The notes beneath the pieces are model-generated. The model had not been told where the DNA came from. It ran no database searches and saw only the letters and a program-made list of their open reading frames with translations. Made by a program: the position numbers and the translations under genes. A DNA stretch of 64,000 nt from JAKPAM01 sp047601745 (GTDB taxonomy: Bacteria > Pseudomonadota > Gammaproteobacteria > Burkholderiales > Burkholderiaceae_E). Position 1 is the first letter of the stretch. Every line of letters starts with the position of its first letter. The DNA lies in NCBI GenBank assembly GCA_047601745.1, contig JASGIS010000001.1, positions 3,534,001-3,598,000 of the forward strand, given 5' to 3'. Shown piece after piece: positions 17,128-25,630 of this stretch.

Positions 17128-18405
17128 ATGACCGAGACGCCCCGCCGGCCCGCCAACGGCCAGTCCCCCGCCGCCGACACCGCCGATCGCGACCCGCAGG
17201 ACAAGCTGCTCGACGGCTTCGTCGTGCTCGATTTCACCCGTGTGCTGGCCGGGCCGTACTGCACGCGGCTGCTGGCCGACCTGGGCGCGACCGTCATCAA
17301 GATCGAGCGTCCGGGCGAGGGCGACGAGGTGCGCTACATCGGCCTGCAGCTCGATGAGCAGCGGATCGACTCGGGCGCTTATTTTGCGCGGATGAACGCC
17401 GGCAAGCAGAGCATCGCGATCGACCTCGCGAATCCCGACTCGCGTCCGCTGGTGCTCGACCTGGTGAGCAAGGCCGACGTCGTCATCGAGAACTTCTCGC
17501 CGGGCGTGATGGCCAAGTACCGGCTCGACGCGGCCACGCTGTGCGCGATCAAGCCCGAGCTCGTCTACTGCTCGATCTCCGGTTTCGGCCAGACCGGGCC
17601 GTTGAGCGCGATGCAGGCCTACGCGCACCTGATCAACGCGATCTCCGGGATGATGGACCTGGAGCGCGGCGGCGTGCTGGCGCCGCGCGCGTCGAACCTG
17701 CAGGCCGCCGACGTGCTGGCCGGCGCCCACGCGTTCGGTGCGATCTGCGCGGCGCTGCTGCGCCGCTCGCGCACCGGCAAGGGCGCGCGGCTGGACGTGT
17801 CGATGCTCGAATGCATGGTCGCGGCCGACGACGTCACGTATCCGGTGCTGCTCAACGGCGGATCGATCGAGCGGCGCCCGCGCGTCGGCATGGTCGTACA
17901 TCCGATCGGCGATCGCCACGTCGCGATGCAGGTCGGCAGCGCCGCCCAGGTCTGGCCGCGGATCGTCGGATGGCTGGAGCGGCCGGACCTGATCGATGAT
18001 CCGCGCTTCAGCACGGCCGCCGCGCGGCGCGGCAACTGGGACGCGCTGTCGGCGTTGCTGGCCGAGCGGCTGGCGCGGTTCCCGACCGTCGAGGCCGCGG
18101 TCGACGCGTTGCGCGGCGCGCGGATTCCGTCCGCGCCGGTGCTGACGGCCGAGGAGATCGTCGAGCATCCGCACATGGCCGCGCGCCGGGCGTTTCCGAC
18201 GATCCCTCATCCGAAGCGCGGGGAGGTCAAGGTCACGGCGGCGCCGTTCCAGGTCGACGGCGACGCGACGCATCCGGCCGGGCCCGCGCCTTACCGGATC
18301 GGCGAGCACACGCAGCAGGTGCTGACGCAGGTGCTCGGCTATCCGGCGCAACGGATCCGCGAGCTGGAGACGGGCAAGGTGATCGAGAGCCCGCACGGCC
18401 TCTGA
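17128..18405 (+). CDS. CaiB/BaiF family CoA-transferase
   Basis: A 425-residue class III CoA-transferase that moves CoA between carboxylic acids through an aspartyl-CoA adduct. The N-terminal VLDFTRVLAGPYCTRLLADLG segment and VIENFSPGVMAKYRLD are characteristic. The likely catalytic aspartate is Asp195 in LQAADVLAGA. Length fits the ~400-residue family. The first ~28 residues are a polar extension. It stands alone with no dehydrogenase or hydratase alongside, so the acid substrate cannot be predicted. Confidence 0.9.
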   Translation: MTETPRRPANGQSPAADTADRDPQDKLLDGFVVLDFTRVLAGPYCTRLLADLGATVIKIERPGEGDEVRYIGLQLDEQRIDSGAYFARMNAGKQSIAIDLANPDSRPLVLDLVSKADVVIENFSPGVMAKYRLDAATLCAIKPELVYCSISGFGQTGPLSAMQAYAHLINAISGMMDLERGGVLAPRASNLQAADVLAGAHAFGAICAALLRRSRTGKGARLDVSMLECMVAADDVTYPVLLNGGSIERRPRVGMVVHPIGDRHVAMQVGSAAQVWPRIVGWLERPDLIDDPRFSTAAARRGNWDALSALLAERLARFPTVEAAVDALRGARIPSAPVLTAEEIVEHPHMAARRAFPTIPHPKRGEVKVTAAPFQVDGDATHPAGPAPYRIGEHTQQVLTQVLGYPAQRIRELETGKVIESPHGL

Positions 18406-18514
18406 CTTTCGTCCTGCGGTCGCCGGGGTCCGACAGACGAATGGTGCCGCGGAGTCGACCCCTGACCTGCGTTATGCCGTCGCCGGCCTCGGGCCTTCCC
18501 GGGCGTCCGCGCTG

Positions 18515-18661
18515 TCAGAACACCAGCACGTAGACGAAATACGCGGCGATGCCGATCCACACCAGCACCGCCGTGCGTTCCTTCGCGCCGATGCGCTCGG
18601 GCATGCCGGGGGCGACCGGCAGCGGCGGGGGCAGTTCGGGGTCGGCGTTGCGCGGCTTCAC
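18515..18661 (-). CDS. Small single-span membrane protein (48 residues)
   Basis: A short gene with a GTG start at 18661 preceded on the minus strand by AGGAG at a six-base spacing. The product has a Pro-rich, charged N-terminal half (KPRNADPELPPPLP), then a basic turn (ERIGAKERTA) and one hydrophobic helix (VLVWIGIAAYFVYVLVF) reaching the C-terminus. By the positive-inside rule the N-terminus would be cytoplasmic. The function is unknown. The good ribosome-binding site and clean membrane segment are the only evidence that it is real. It lies downstream of the epoxide-hydrolase-like gene on the same strand. Confidence 0.55.
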   Translation of the reverse strand: MKPRNADPELPPPLPVAPGMPERIGAKERTAVLVWIGIAAYFVYVLVF

Positions 18662-18789
18662 GGCTCACTCCTGTTCGGACCGTCATTGTCGCGCGCGGCG
18701 CCGGCGCCGGCACGCCGAAAAGCGGCCGTCGATCGGGGCAGCCAGGCCGATCACGGGGCGGGCCGCGGCGGGCGGCCCGGATCGCGAGA

Positions 18790-19827
18790 TCAGCGCCCCA
18801 CCGGCCAGTAGTCGGGCAGCGCGGTCGCGAGCCAGCGCGCCAGGTGCGCGTTGACCTCGACCGGCTTTTCCTGCTGCATCCAGTGCCCGCTGGCGATGAC
18901 GCCCTCGGTCAGCCGGTCGCAGGCAGCGCGCATCGGATCGGCCAGTCGAGTATGCTGGGTCGCGCAGATCCAGTCGTACGAGCCGTGCAGGAACAGCACC
19001 GGCATCGACAGCCGGCCGCCGTCGACCGCCTGGCGCGCGAACGCGATGTTGGCGTCGGGATTCACGTACCACGAGTCCGGCCCGAAGAAGCCGTTGCGCG
19101 CCAGCGCGCTCGCGTAGCAGTGCAGGTCCTGCTCGCTGATCACCGCGTCGTCGCGCGGAAAGTCCGGTGCGACCTCGGCACCGCCGAACCAGCCGCCGGC
19201 CTTGCGCAGGTAGGCGGTGACGGCCTGCGTGTCGCGGCCGGCGGGATCGCCGCGCCGGAACAGGCACTTGATCGTTCGCACCGTGTCGGCCTGCAGCGTG
19301 CGTGTCGCTTTCTCCAGGTTCTCGATGTAGTAGAGCTGGTAGTCCCATTGCCCGGCCGGGTACTGATCGGCCGGATACAGCTCGCGATCGATCAGCGGGA
19401 GCAGCGTGGACGGCGCGAAGCCCTCCGGGTGATAAGGCACGCACAGGCTGGCCACGCCGGCGCACCGCGCCGGATGGTGGCTGGCGATCGACCAGACCAC
19501 CGGGCCGCCCCAGTCGTGGCCGATCCAGACCGCGCGCTCGCGGCCCAGGTGCGCGAGCAACTCGACCATGTCCTGCGTGATCTCGGCCATCGTGTACGCG
19601 TCGGACCGCTCGGGCACGCTCGATCGGCCGTAGCCGCGCATGTCCGGCGCGACGACGCGAAAGCCCAGCGCGGCGAAGGCGGCGAGCTGCGCCCGCCAGC
19701 TCACCGCCAGCTCGGGCCAGCCGTGCACGAAGATCAGCAGCGGCCCATCCGGCGGTCCGCCCTGCAGGTAATGGGTGGTATGGCGGTCGGTCTTGCAGAC
19801 GTGTTCGGTCAGGGCGGGGGAAATCAT
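18790..19827 (-). CDS. Alpha/beta hydrolase, epoxide-hydrolase-like
   Basis: A 345-residue alpha/beta hydrolase. The oxyanion-hole motif is HGWPE (about 35-39), and the nucleophile is Asp105 in GHDWGG, as in epoxide hydrolases and haloalkane dehalogenases rather than serine esterases. APDMRGYGRSS is the conserved loop after strand 4. The C-terminal SGHWMQQEKP holds the catalytic histidine. The long cap with LYYIENLEKATRTL favours the epoxide hydrolase group. There is no signal peptide. The substrate is unknown. It is divergent from the enoyl-CoA hydratase gene across a 204-base spacer. Confidence 0.85.
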   Translation of the reverse strand: MISPALTEHVCKTDRHTTHYLQGGPPDGPLLIFVHGWPELAVSWRAQLAAFAALGFRVVAPDMRGYGRSSVPERSDAYTMAEITQDMVELLAHLGRERAVWIGHDWGGPVVWSIASHHPARCAGVASLCVPYHPEGFAPSTLLPLIDRELYPADQYPAGQWDYQLYYIENLEKATRTLQADTVRTIKCLFRRGDPAGRDTQAVTAYLRKAGGWFGGAEVAPDFPRDDAVISEQDLHCYASALARNGFFGPDSWYVNPDANIAFARQAVDGGRLSMPVLFLHGSYDWICATQHTRLADPMRAACDRLTEGVIASGHWMQQEKPVEVNAHLARWLATALPDYWPVGR

Positions 19828-20031
19828 CGCATCGTCTCCTCGGTATCGCGGCGCGTCGTGGCCGTCTCGTCCGCGATTATGGGCCGAAGTCCGATTCGAT
19901 GAACCTCGGACGCCGAACGGGCCGATTGACTATGATCGTCGCGATCGGTGCCGGCCGTCGCCACGCACCGGCGGCGTCCGTGCGTCATCGAGGCGGGCGT
20001 TCGACATCACGAAGAGGAAGGAGACCGATCG

Positions 20032-20919
20032 GTGAGCGATGTTCCCACCCCCGCGTCGACGCCGGCGCCGAGCCCCGAATCCGCCGGCGCGGATCGCCAT
20101 CTGCTGGTCGAGATCGCCGACGGCATCATGACCTTGACGCTGAACCGGCCCGACAAGCTGAACGCGTACACGAACCAGATGGGCAACGAGCTGATGGACG
20201 CGATCGACGCGGCCAACGCCGACGACGGCGTGCGCGCGATCATCGTCACCGGCGCCGGTCGCGGCTTTTGCAGCGGAGCCGACATCTCGCCCGAACATAG
20301 CTGGTTCAAGAACCCGGACGGGCAGGTGCGCGGCGGTAAGGACGGCGGGGAAGGCGGCTTCCCGATGAAGCTCCACGGCTGCCTGAAGCCGATCATCGCC
20401 GCGATCAACGGCCCGGCGATGGGCGTCGGCATCACGATGACCTTGCCGATGGACATCCGGATCGCCGCCGACGACGCGCGCTTCGGCTTCGTATTCGCCC
20501 GCCGCGGACTGGTGCCCGAAGCCGGCAGCGCGTTCTTCCTGCCGCGCATCGTCGGCCTGCCGCAGGCGCTGCGCTGGTGCTATACCGGCGAGACCATCGA
20601 TGCGCCCACGGCGTTGCGAAGCGGGCTGGTCAGCGAACTGGTGCCCAAGGATCGATTGCTGGACCGCGCCACCGAGATCGCGCGCCAGATCGCCGACAAC
20701 ACGGCGCCGGTCGCGATCGCGCTGACGCGCCAGTTGCTGTGGCGCGCCGGCACGGCCGAGAGCCCGATGGCCGCGCTGGCCGTCGACGCGGCGATCAATC
20801 GCCAGATGGCGTCGTCGGCCGACGTCGCCGAAGGCATCGCGGCGTTCCGCGAGAAGCGGGTGCCCAGGTTTCCGGGGCGACCGAGCACGGACATGCCGTC
20901 GGCCTACCCGTGGTGGTGA
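20032..20919 (+). CDS. Enoyl-CoA hydratase/isomerase family protein
   Basis: A 295-residue crotonase-fold protein. Characteristic segments are MTLTLNRPDKLNAYT, VTGAGRGFCSGADIS (oxyanion loop), AINGPAMGVGITM and the FARRGLVPEAGSAFFLPR helix, where Glu is a candidate catalytic residue. It could hydrate or isomerise an enoyl-CoA in fatty or aromatic acid breakdown. The substrate is not deducible. A GTG start at 20032 is chosen because AAGGAG lies 10 to 15 bases before it. An upstream start at 19948 would add unlike residues. Confidence 0.85.
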   Translation: MSDVPTPASTPAPSPESAGADRHLLVEIADGIMTLTLNRPDKLNAYTNQMGNELMDAIDAANADDGVRAIIVTGAGRGFCSGADISPEHSWFKNPDGQVRGGKDGGEGGFPMKLHGCLKPIIAAINGPAMGVGITMTLPMDIRIAADDARFGFVFARRGLVPEAGSAFFLPRIVGLPQALRWCYTGETIDAPTALRSGLVSELVPKDRLLDRATEIARQIADNTAPVAIALTRQLLWRAGTAESPMAALAVDAAINRQMASSADVAEGIAAFREKRVPRFPGRPSTDMPSAYPWW

Positions 20920-21010
20920 GTGCGCCCGCCGAGGCCGAATCCCGCCGCTGGCTCGTCCGCGGCTTCGCGTGCCCGACGAACCGGCCTCTGGGGGGAGTCG
21001 TCGGGATTCG

Positions 21011-21406
21011 TCAGAGCAGGCGTGCGGGCCGTCCCTGCTTTTTCAGCAACGACACGGCCTGCTTGTCGAACGACACGAAGGTCTGCGCACCCAGCCACGC
21101 GCCCTCGTGAGCGATGACGCCATCGGCGAAATCTCCGCCGGCCTTGAGCATGGCGAGGCCGGCCTCGGCGGCGGGACGATTGACGACGACGTTGCCGACG
21201 TCGATCAGCGCACGTATGGCGACGCCGATGTCCGCACGCTGAACGCCGTACCGGCCGCGCAGCACCCAGACGAGCTCGCACAAGGTCTGCAAGCTCACGG
21301 CCACCATGTCGGCTTGTTCGAGCAACTCGACGGCGCGAGCCGATTGGGCTTCATCGTCCCTGACGATGGTGCGAACCAGGACGTTGGTATCGGCGGTGAC
21401 CTTCAT
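21011..21406 (-). CDS. vapC: PIN-domain toxin (VapC family)
   Basis: A 131-residue PIN-domain ribonuclease expected to cut RNA when freed from its antitoxin. Acidic active-site residues are Asp6 (TADTN), Glu44 (LCELVW), Asp95 (DFADGVI) with Asp92 close by, and Asp114 (SFDKQA). Its ATG overlaps the antitoxin stop by four bases (ATGA), so the pair is translationally coupled. It is the downstream gene of a two-gene module inserted between the enoyl-CoA hydratase gene and cysA. Confidence 0.88.
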   Translation of the reverse strand: MKVTADTNVLVRTIVRDDEAQSARAVELLEQADMVAVSLQTLCELVWVLRGRYGVQRADIGVAIRALIDVGNVVVNRPAAEAGLAMLKAGGDFADGVIAHEGAWLGAQTFVSFDKQAVSLLKKQGRPARLL

Positions 21407-21663
21407 GCCTCACTGGCTCGGGCGCCGGCATCGGCGATGGCCTCGTCGATCTCGTCCAGGCTCAAGCGGGTACCGTTGGTCTTGTCCTTGAGAAGACCAT
21501 GCAGTTCACGAAACGCCCCCTTGGGCCGCGCGGCTTTCAACTCGGCTCGGCCGTCCGGCAGCAAGTGGAGTTCGATCTTGTCGCCGGGCCGGATTCCCAG
21601 GTGCTGCAGAACTTCCTTCCTGAAAGTCACCTGGCCGCGGGCAGTGACGCTTAGCGTGTTCAT
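21403..21663 (-). CDS. AbrB/MazE-type antitoxin
   Basis: An 86-residue swapped-hairpin AbrB/MazE DNA-binding antitoxin. The first ~45 residues give the fold: MNTLSVTARGQVTFRK then LGIRPGDKIELHLLPDG. The rest (LLKDKTNGTRLSLDEIDEAI) is the toxin-binding tail. MazE/AbrB antitoxins are commonly paired with PIN toxins. A perfect 9-bp dyad 29 bases upstream (21692-21715) is a likely operator for self-repression. Confidence 0.85.
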   Translation of the reverse strand: MNTLSVTARGQVTFRKEVLQHLGIRPGDKIELHLLPDGRAELKAARPKGAFRELHGLLKDKTNGTRLSLDEIDEAIADAGARASEA

Positions 21664-21691
21664 GACGCTCTCGGCGGATGGAAAGTCTCCA

Positions 21692-21715
21692 TGATAATGC
21701 GATTTTGCATTATCA
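21692..21715. promoter_or_regulatory. Palindromic operator candidate of the AbrB/VapC module
   Basis: Arms TGATAATGC (21692-21700) and GCATTATCA (21707-21715) are perfectly complementary around GATTTT. It is AT-rich in a GC-rich genome and sits 29 bases before the antitoxin start, as expected for an autoregulatory site. Confidence 0.6.
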
Positions 21716-21782
21716 GCAGCGGCATCGGAACCGGCGCCTGCTTCGGTACCGAGGTATCCGGAGGTCCACGCTATTTCTTCGT

Positions 21783-22859
21783 CTACTGCCGCGGCCCCTC
21801 GGGCACGAAGATCCGCGCGTGCCGCGGCCGCACGCTCAGCGCTTCGCCCGGCCGCAGGTCGAGCGCGCGCAGGCGTTCGAGCGGGATGTGCGCCTCGATG
21901 ATCTGGTCGGTGCCGTCGCGCTCCAGCTCGAGCCGCGCGATCGATCCGGTCTGCACGATGCGGCCGAGCTTGACGACGATGCCGGCCGTCGACTGCGGCG
22001 TCAGCCGCTCGACGTCCATGTCGTGCGGCCGCACGTAGGCGAGCGCCTCGGCGTCGTTGACGGCCAGGTGCTCGGGCGCATCGAGCGTGATGCCTTCGAC
22101 GTGGACCTGGCCGTCGTGCGCGCGGCCGTGAAACAGGTTGACGTCGCCGAGGAAGCCGTAGACGAACGGGCTGGCCGGATGGTTCCAAACGTCGTTCGGG
22201 CTGCCGATCTGCTCGATGTTGCCGGCGTTCATCAGCACGACGCGGTCGGCCACCTCGAGCGCTTCTTCCTGGTCGTGCGTGACGAAGATGCTGGCGACGT
22301 TCAACTCGTCGTGCAGCCGCCGCAGCCAGCGCCGCAGCTCCTTGCGCACCTTGGCGTCGAGCGCGCCGAACGGCTCGTCGAGCAGCAGCACGCGCGGCTC
22401 GACGGCCAGCGCCCGCGCCAGCGCGATCCGCTGGCGCTGCCCGCCGGAAAGCTGCGACGGATAGCGGTCGGCCAGCCAGTCGAGCTGCACCAGCGACAGC
22501 AGCTCCTTGACCTTGTCGCGGATGAACTTCTCGTTCGGCCGTTCGCCGCGCGGCTTGACGCGCAGGCCGAACGCAACGTTCTCGAACACCGTCATGTGGC
22601 GGAACAGCGCGTAGTGCTGGAACACGAAGCCGACCTGGCGCCGGCGCACGTCGACGTGCGTCGCGTCCTCGCCCGAGAACAGGATGCTGCCGCTGTCGGG
22701 CGTTTCGAGGCCGGCGATGATCCGCAGCAGCGTCGTCTTGCCGCAGCCGGACGGCCCGAGCAGCGCGACCAGCTCGCCCGAGTCGATCGTGGCCGAGACG
22801 TTGTTCAGGGCGATGAAATCGCCGAAGCGCTTGGAGACGTTGCGGACTTCGATGCTCAT
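21783..22859 (-). CDS. cysA: Sulfate/thiosulfate ABC transporter ATP-binding protein
   Basis: A 358-residue ATPase of the sulfate importer. Walker A is GPSGCGKTT, the ABC signature LSGGQRQR, Walker B VLLLDEPFGALD, and the H-loop THD. The C-terminal TOBE-like regulatory domain (AYVRPHDMDVER to SVRPRHARIFVPEG) is typical of CysA. It overlaps the upstream cysW stop by four bases. It is the last gene of the peroxiredoxin-cysT-cysW-cysA unit. Confidence 0.93.
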   Translation of the reverse strand: MSIEVRNVSKRFGDFIALNNVSATIDSGELVALLGPSGCGKTTLLRIIAGLETPDSGSILFSGEDATHVDVRRRQVGFVFQHYALFRHMTVFENVAFGLRVKPRGERPNEKFIRDKVKELLSLVQLDWLADRYPSQLSGGQRQRIALARALAVEPRVLLLDEPFGALDAKVRKELRRWLRRLHDELNVASIFVTHDQEEALEVADRVVLMNAGNIEQIGSPNDVWNHPASPFVYGFLGDVNLFHGRAHDGQVHVEGITLDAPEHLAVNDAEALAYVRPHDMDVERLTPQSTAGIVVKLGRIVQTGSIARLELERDGTDQIIEAHIPLERLRALDLRPGEALSVRPRHARIFVPEGPRQ

Positions 22860-23794
22860 GACTTGCGATGCGTGCGGTGTTCGATGAAGGTCTTGACGAC
22901 CAGCGTGGCGATCGCCAGCAGCGCCAGCAGCGATGCGACGGCGAAGGCGGCCTGGAACTGATATTCGTTGTAGAGGATCTCGACCTGCAGCGGGATCGTG
23001 TTGGTGACGCCGCGGATGTGGCCGGACACGACCGAGACCGCGCCGAACTCGCCCATCGCGCGGGCATTGCACAGGATCACGCCGTACAGCAGCGCCCAGC
23101 GGATGTTCGGCAGCGTCACGCGCCGGAAGATCTGCCAGCCGCTGGCGCCCAGCGTCAGCGCCGCCTGTTCCTCGTCGCTGCCCTGGGCCTGCATCAGCGG
23201 GATCAGTTCGCGCGCGACCAGCGGGAACGTGACGAACAGCGTGGCCAGCACCATGCCCGGCACCGCGAAGATGATCTTGATGTCGTGTTCGCCGAGCCAC
23301 GGGCCGAACCAGCCGCTGCGGCCGAACCACAGCACGAAGATCAGGCCGGCGACGACCGGCGACACCGAGAACGGCAGGTCGATCAGCGTGACCAGCCATT
23401 GCTTGCCGCGGAACTGGAACTTGGCGATCGCCCAGGCGACGCTGACGCCGAACACGACGTTCAGCGGCACCGTGATGCCGGCGATCAGCAGCGTCAGCTT
23501 GATCGCCTCCCAGGCGTCGGCGTCCGACAGCGCGGCGATGAACGCGTCGCCGCCTTTCTTCAGGCCCTCGCCGATGACGATCAGCAGCGGCGATACCAGG
23601 AACAGCGCGACGAACGCCAGCGCGATCGCGATCAGCACGACCCGCACGGCCCGCGGCTCGGTCAGGTTCGCGTGCCGCGCGGCCGACTGCGCGCGGGGCG
23701 GCGCGAATGGTGCGGACGACGCGGACCGTGCGGCCGGCGTGGACGACGAGGTCGGAGCGAGACCGGGCCGCATCGTCGATGCCGGGGCGCTCAT
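22856..23794 (-). CDS. cysW: Sulfate ABC transporter permease CysW
   Basis: A 312-residue inner-membrane permease subunit with about six membrane helices, the first at VLIAIALAFVALFLVSPLLI. The cytoplasmic EAA-loop equivalent that contacts CysA is AALTLGASGWQIFRRVTLP. An atypical polar, Ala/Ser/Pro-rich N-terminal extension of about 45 residues precedes the first helix. Its ends overlap both neighbours by four bases (cysT upstream, cysA downstream), so the transporter genes are translationally coupled. Confidence 0.93.
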   Translation of the reverse strand: MSAPASTMRPGLAPTSSSTPAARSASSAPFAPPRAQSAARHANLTEPRAVRVVLIAIALAFVALFLVSPLLIVIGEGLKKGGDAFIAALSDADAWEAIKLTLLIAGITVPLNVVFGVSVAWAIAKFQFRGKQWLVTLIDLPFSVSPVVAGLIFVLWFGRSGWFGPWLGEHDIKIIFAVPGMVLATLFVTFPLVARELIPLMQAQGSDEEQAALTLGASGWQIFRRVTLPNIRWALLYGVILCNARAMGEFGAVSVVSGHIRGVTNTIPLQVEILYNEYQFQAAFAVASLLALLAIATLVVKTFIEHRTHRKS

Positions 23795-24726
23795 CGGACG
23801 ACTCCGCGCGCGCCGGGGCCGGCGGTGCCGAAGCGGCGCGCCTGCCACCATTGCAGCGCGTTGATCGCCAGCAGCAGCAGCAGCGAGAACATCAGCATCA
23901 CGACCGCGATCGCCGTGGCGCCCGCGTAGTCGAACTGCTCGAGCTTGGTGATGATCAGCAGCGGCGTGATCTCGGAGATCATCGGCATGTTGCCGGCGAT
24001 GAAGATCACCGAACCGTATTCGCCGATCGCGCGGGCCAGCGCCAGCGCGACTCCGGTCAGCAGCGCGGGCAGCAGCGCCGGCAGGATCACGCGCCGGAAC
24101 GTCTGCAGCCGGTTGGCGCCCAGCGACGCGGCCGCTTCCTCGAGTTCGCGCTCGGCCTCTTCGAGCACCGGCTGGACGGTGCGCACGACGAAGGGCAGGC
24201 CGATGAAGGTCATCGCCACGACGATGCCCAGCGGCGTGAACGCCACCTTGATCCCGGCCTGCGCGAGCGCCGCGCCGATCCAGCCGCCGGGCGCGTACAG
24301 CGTCGTCAGCGCGATGCCGGCGACCGCGGTCGGCAGCGCGAACGGCAGGTCGATCAGCGCGTCGACGAGCTTGCGGCCCGGGAACGGGTAGCGCACGAGC
24401 ACCCACGCGACGATCAGCCCGAACACGCCGTTGATCACGGCCGCCAGCATCGCCGCGCCGAACGTCAGCCGGTAGGACGCGACGACCCGCGGATCGCTGA
24501 CCGTCGCCCAGAACGCCGGCCAGCTCAGCGACAGCGTCTTGAACACCAGTCCGGACAACGGGATCAGCACGATCAGGCTCAGGTACAGCAGCGCGTAGCC
24601 GAGGCTCAGGCCGAAGCCGGGCAGCACGCCGGCGGCATGCCGCGCGCGGCGGCCGGCGCGCGCGGCGCCGGGCCCGCTGCCCGTCGCCGGAGCGGACGGC
24701 AGCGCGGAGGTCAGGGCGGAAGACAC
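23791..24726 (-). CDS. cysT: Sulfate ABC transporter permease CysT (CysU)
   Basis: A 311-residue permease partner of CysW with about six membrane helices. The EAA loop is EEAAASLGANRLQTFRRVILP-like and lies about two thirds of the way along. ALARAIGEYGSVIFIAGN is the conserved helix after it. It has a short Ala/Gly/Arg-rich N-terminal extension. The gap to the upstream peroxiredoxin gene is 64 bases and contains a duplicated GGAGGGGGTTCGAAG, so the peroxiredoxin and transporter genes could share a transcript. Confidence 0.93.
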   Translation of the reverse strand: MSSALTSALPSAPATGSGPGAARAGRRARHAAGVLPGFGLSLGYALLYLSLIVLIPLSGLVFKTLSLSWPAFWATVSDPRVVASYRLTFGAAMLAAVINGVFGLIVAWVLVRYPFPGRKLVDALIDLPFALPTAVAGIALTTLYAPGGWIGAALAQAGIKVAFTPLGIVVAMTFIGLPFVVRTVQPVLEEAERELEEAAASLGANRLQTFRRVILPALLPALLTGVALALARAIGEYGSVIFIAGNMPMISEITPLLIITKLEQFDYAGATAIAVVMLMFSLLLLLAINALQWWQARRFGTAGPGARGVVR

Positions 24727-24790
24727 GAAAGGACCGGCGGCGGGAAGGAGGGGGTTCGAAGGGAGGGGGTTCGAAGCGGACGCCGGACGA

Positions 24791-25438
24791 TCAGCGGATC
24801 TTGTTCGGCTGCGCGACGTAGCGCAGGTACGGACGTACGGTGCGCCAGCCGTTCGGGAACTTCTGCTTCAGCGTGTCGGGGTCGGTCAGCGACGGGACGA
24901 TGATCACGTCCTCGCCGTCCTTCCAGTTGACCGGCGTCGCGACGCTGTAGCCGTCGGTCAGTTGCAGCGAATCGATGACGCGCAGGATCTCGTCGAAGTT
25001 GCGGCCGGTGCTGGCCGGGTACGTGATCGTCAGGCGGATCTTCTTGGCCGGATCGATGACGAACACCGAGCGCACGGTCGCCGTCAGGCTGGCGTTCGGA
25101 TGGATCATGTCGTACAGCGTCGCGACCTTGCGGTCGGCGTCGGCGATGATCGGAAAACCCACGTTCGTCTGCTGCGTGTCCTCGATGTCGGCCAGCCATT
25201 TCCGGTGCGAATCGAGCGGATCGATCGACAGCGCGGCGACCTTGACGTTGCGCCGCGCGAACTCGTCGGCCAGCTTGGCCGTGTAGCCCAGTTCGGTCGT
25301 GCAGACCGGCGTGAAGTCGGCCGGATGCGAGAACAGCACGCCCCAGCTGTCGCCGAGCCAGTCATGGAAGCGGATCGGCCCCTGGGTCGAGTCCTGCTGG
25401 AAGTCGGGGGCGGTGTCGCCGAGTCTGAGCGTGGTCAT
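24791..25438 (-). CDS. Peroxiredoxin, 1-Cys (Prx6-like)
   Basis: A 215-residue AhpC/TSA-type peroxidase. The peroxidatic cysteine is Cys46 in DFTPVCTTELG. No resolving cysteine is visible, and the C-terminal NWKDGEDVIIVPSLTD arm matches the Prx6 group. It would reduce hydrogen peroxide or organic peroxides in the cytoplasm. The start at 25438 is preferred to 25450 because only it has a GGAG six bases upstream. It lies first in a unit with cysTWA, and the shared 16-base motif at 25531-25546 lies ahead of it. This links peroxide defence to sulfur supply by position. Confidence 0.88.
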   Translation of the reverse strand: MTTLRLGDTAPDFQQDSTQGPIRFHDWLGDSWGVLFSHPADFTPVCTTELGYTAKLADEFARRNVKVAALSIDPLDSHRKWLADIEDTQQTNVGFPIIADADRKVATLYDMIHPNASLTATVRSVFVIDPAKKIRLTITYPASTGRNFDEILRVIDSLQLTDGYSVATPVNWKDGEDVIIVPSLTDPDTLKQKFPNGWRTVRPYLRYVAQPNKIR

Positions 25439-25462
25439 CGATGGCTCCATGTGGCCGTACGC

Positions 25463-25498
25463 GGGGTCGCATGCGGAAAGGGGGTCGCATGCGGAAAG
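25463..25498 (+). repeat. Perfect 18-bp tandem duplication
   Basis: GGGGTCGCATGCGGAAAG occurs twice head to tail in the spacer between the peroxiredoxin gene and the EAL gene. Confidence 0.85.
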
Positions 25499-25530
25499 TC
25501 GTACAGTCTAGGCAGCCGGCCGGGGCGGCG

Positions 25531-25546
25531 GAACCAAGCATTCCTG
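25531..25546 (-). promoter_or_regulatory. Candidate sulfur-regulon site upstream of peroxiredoxin-cysTWA
   Basis: On the minus strand this reads CAGGAATGCTTGGTTC, 12 of 16 positions identical to the cysI-upstream copy, with CAG and CTTGGTTC conserved. It lies 93-108 bases before the peroxiredoxin start. Confidence 0.4.
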
Positions 25547-25630
25547 CTGAGCTTATACGGGTTCTCGCTATGAGCTTTTCAGCAAAAATCGCTTCCCGCT
25601 GGCCGGCGATGCAGTCACAATCGATGCACG

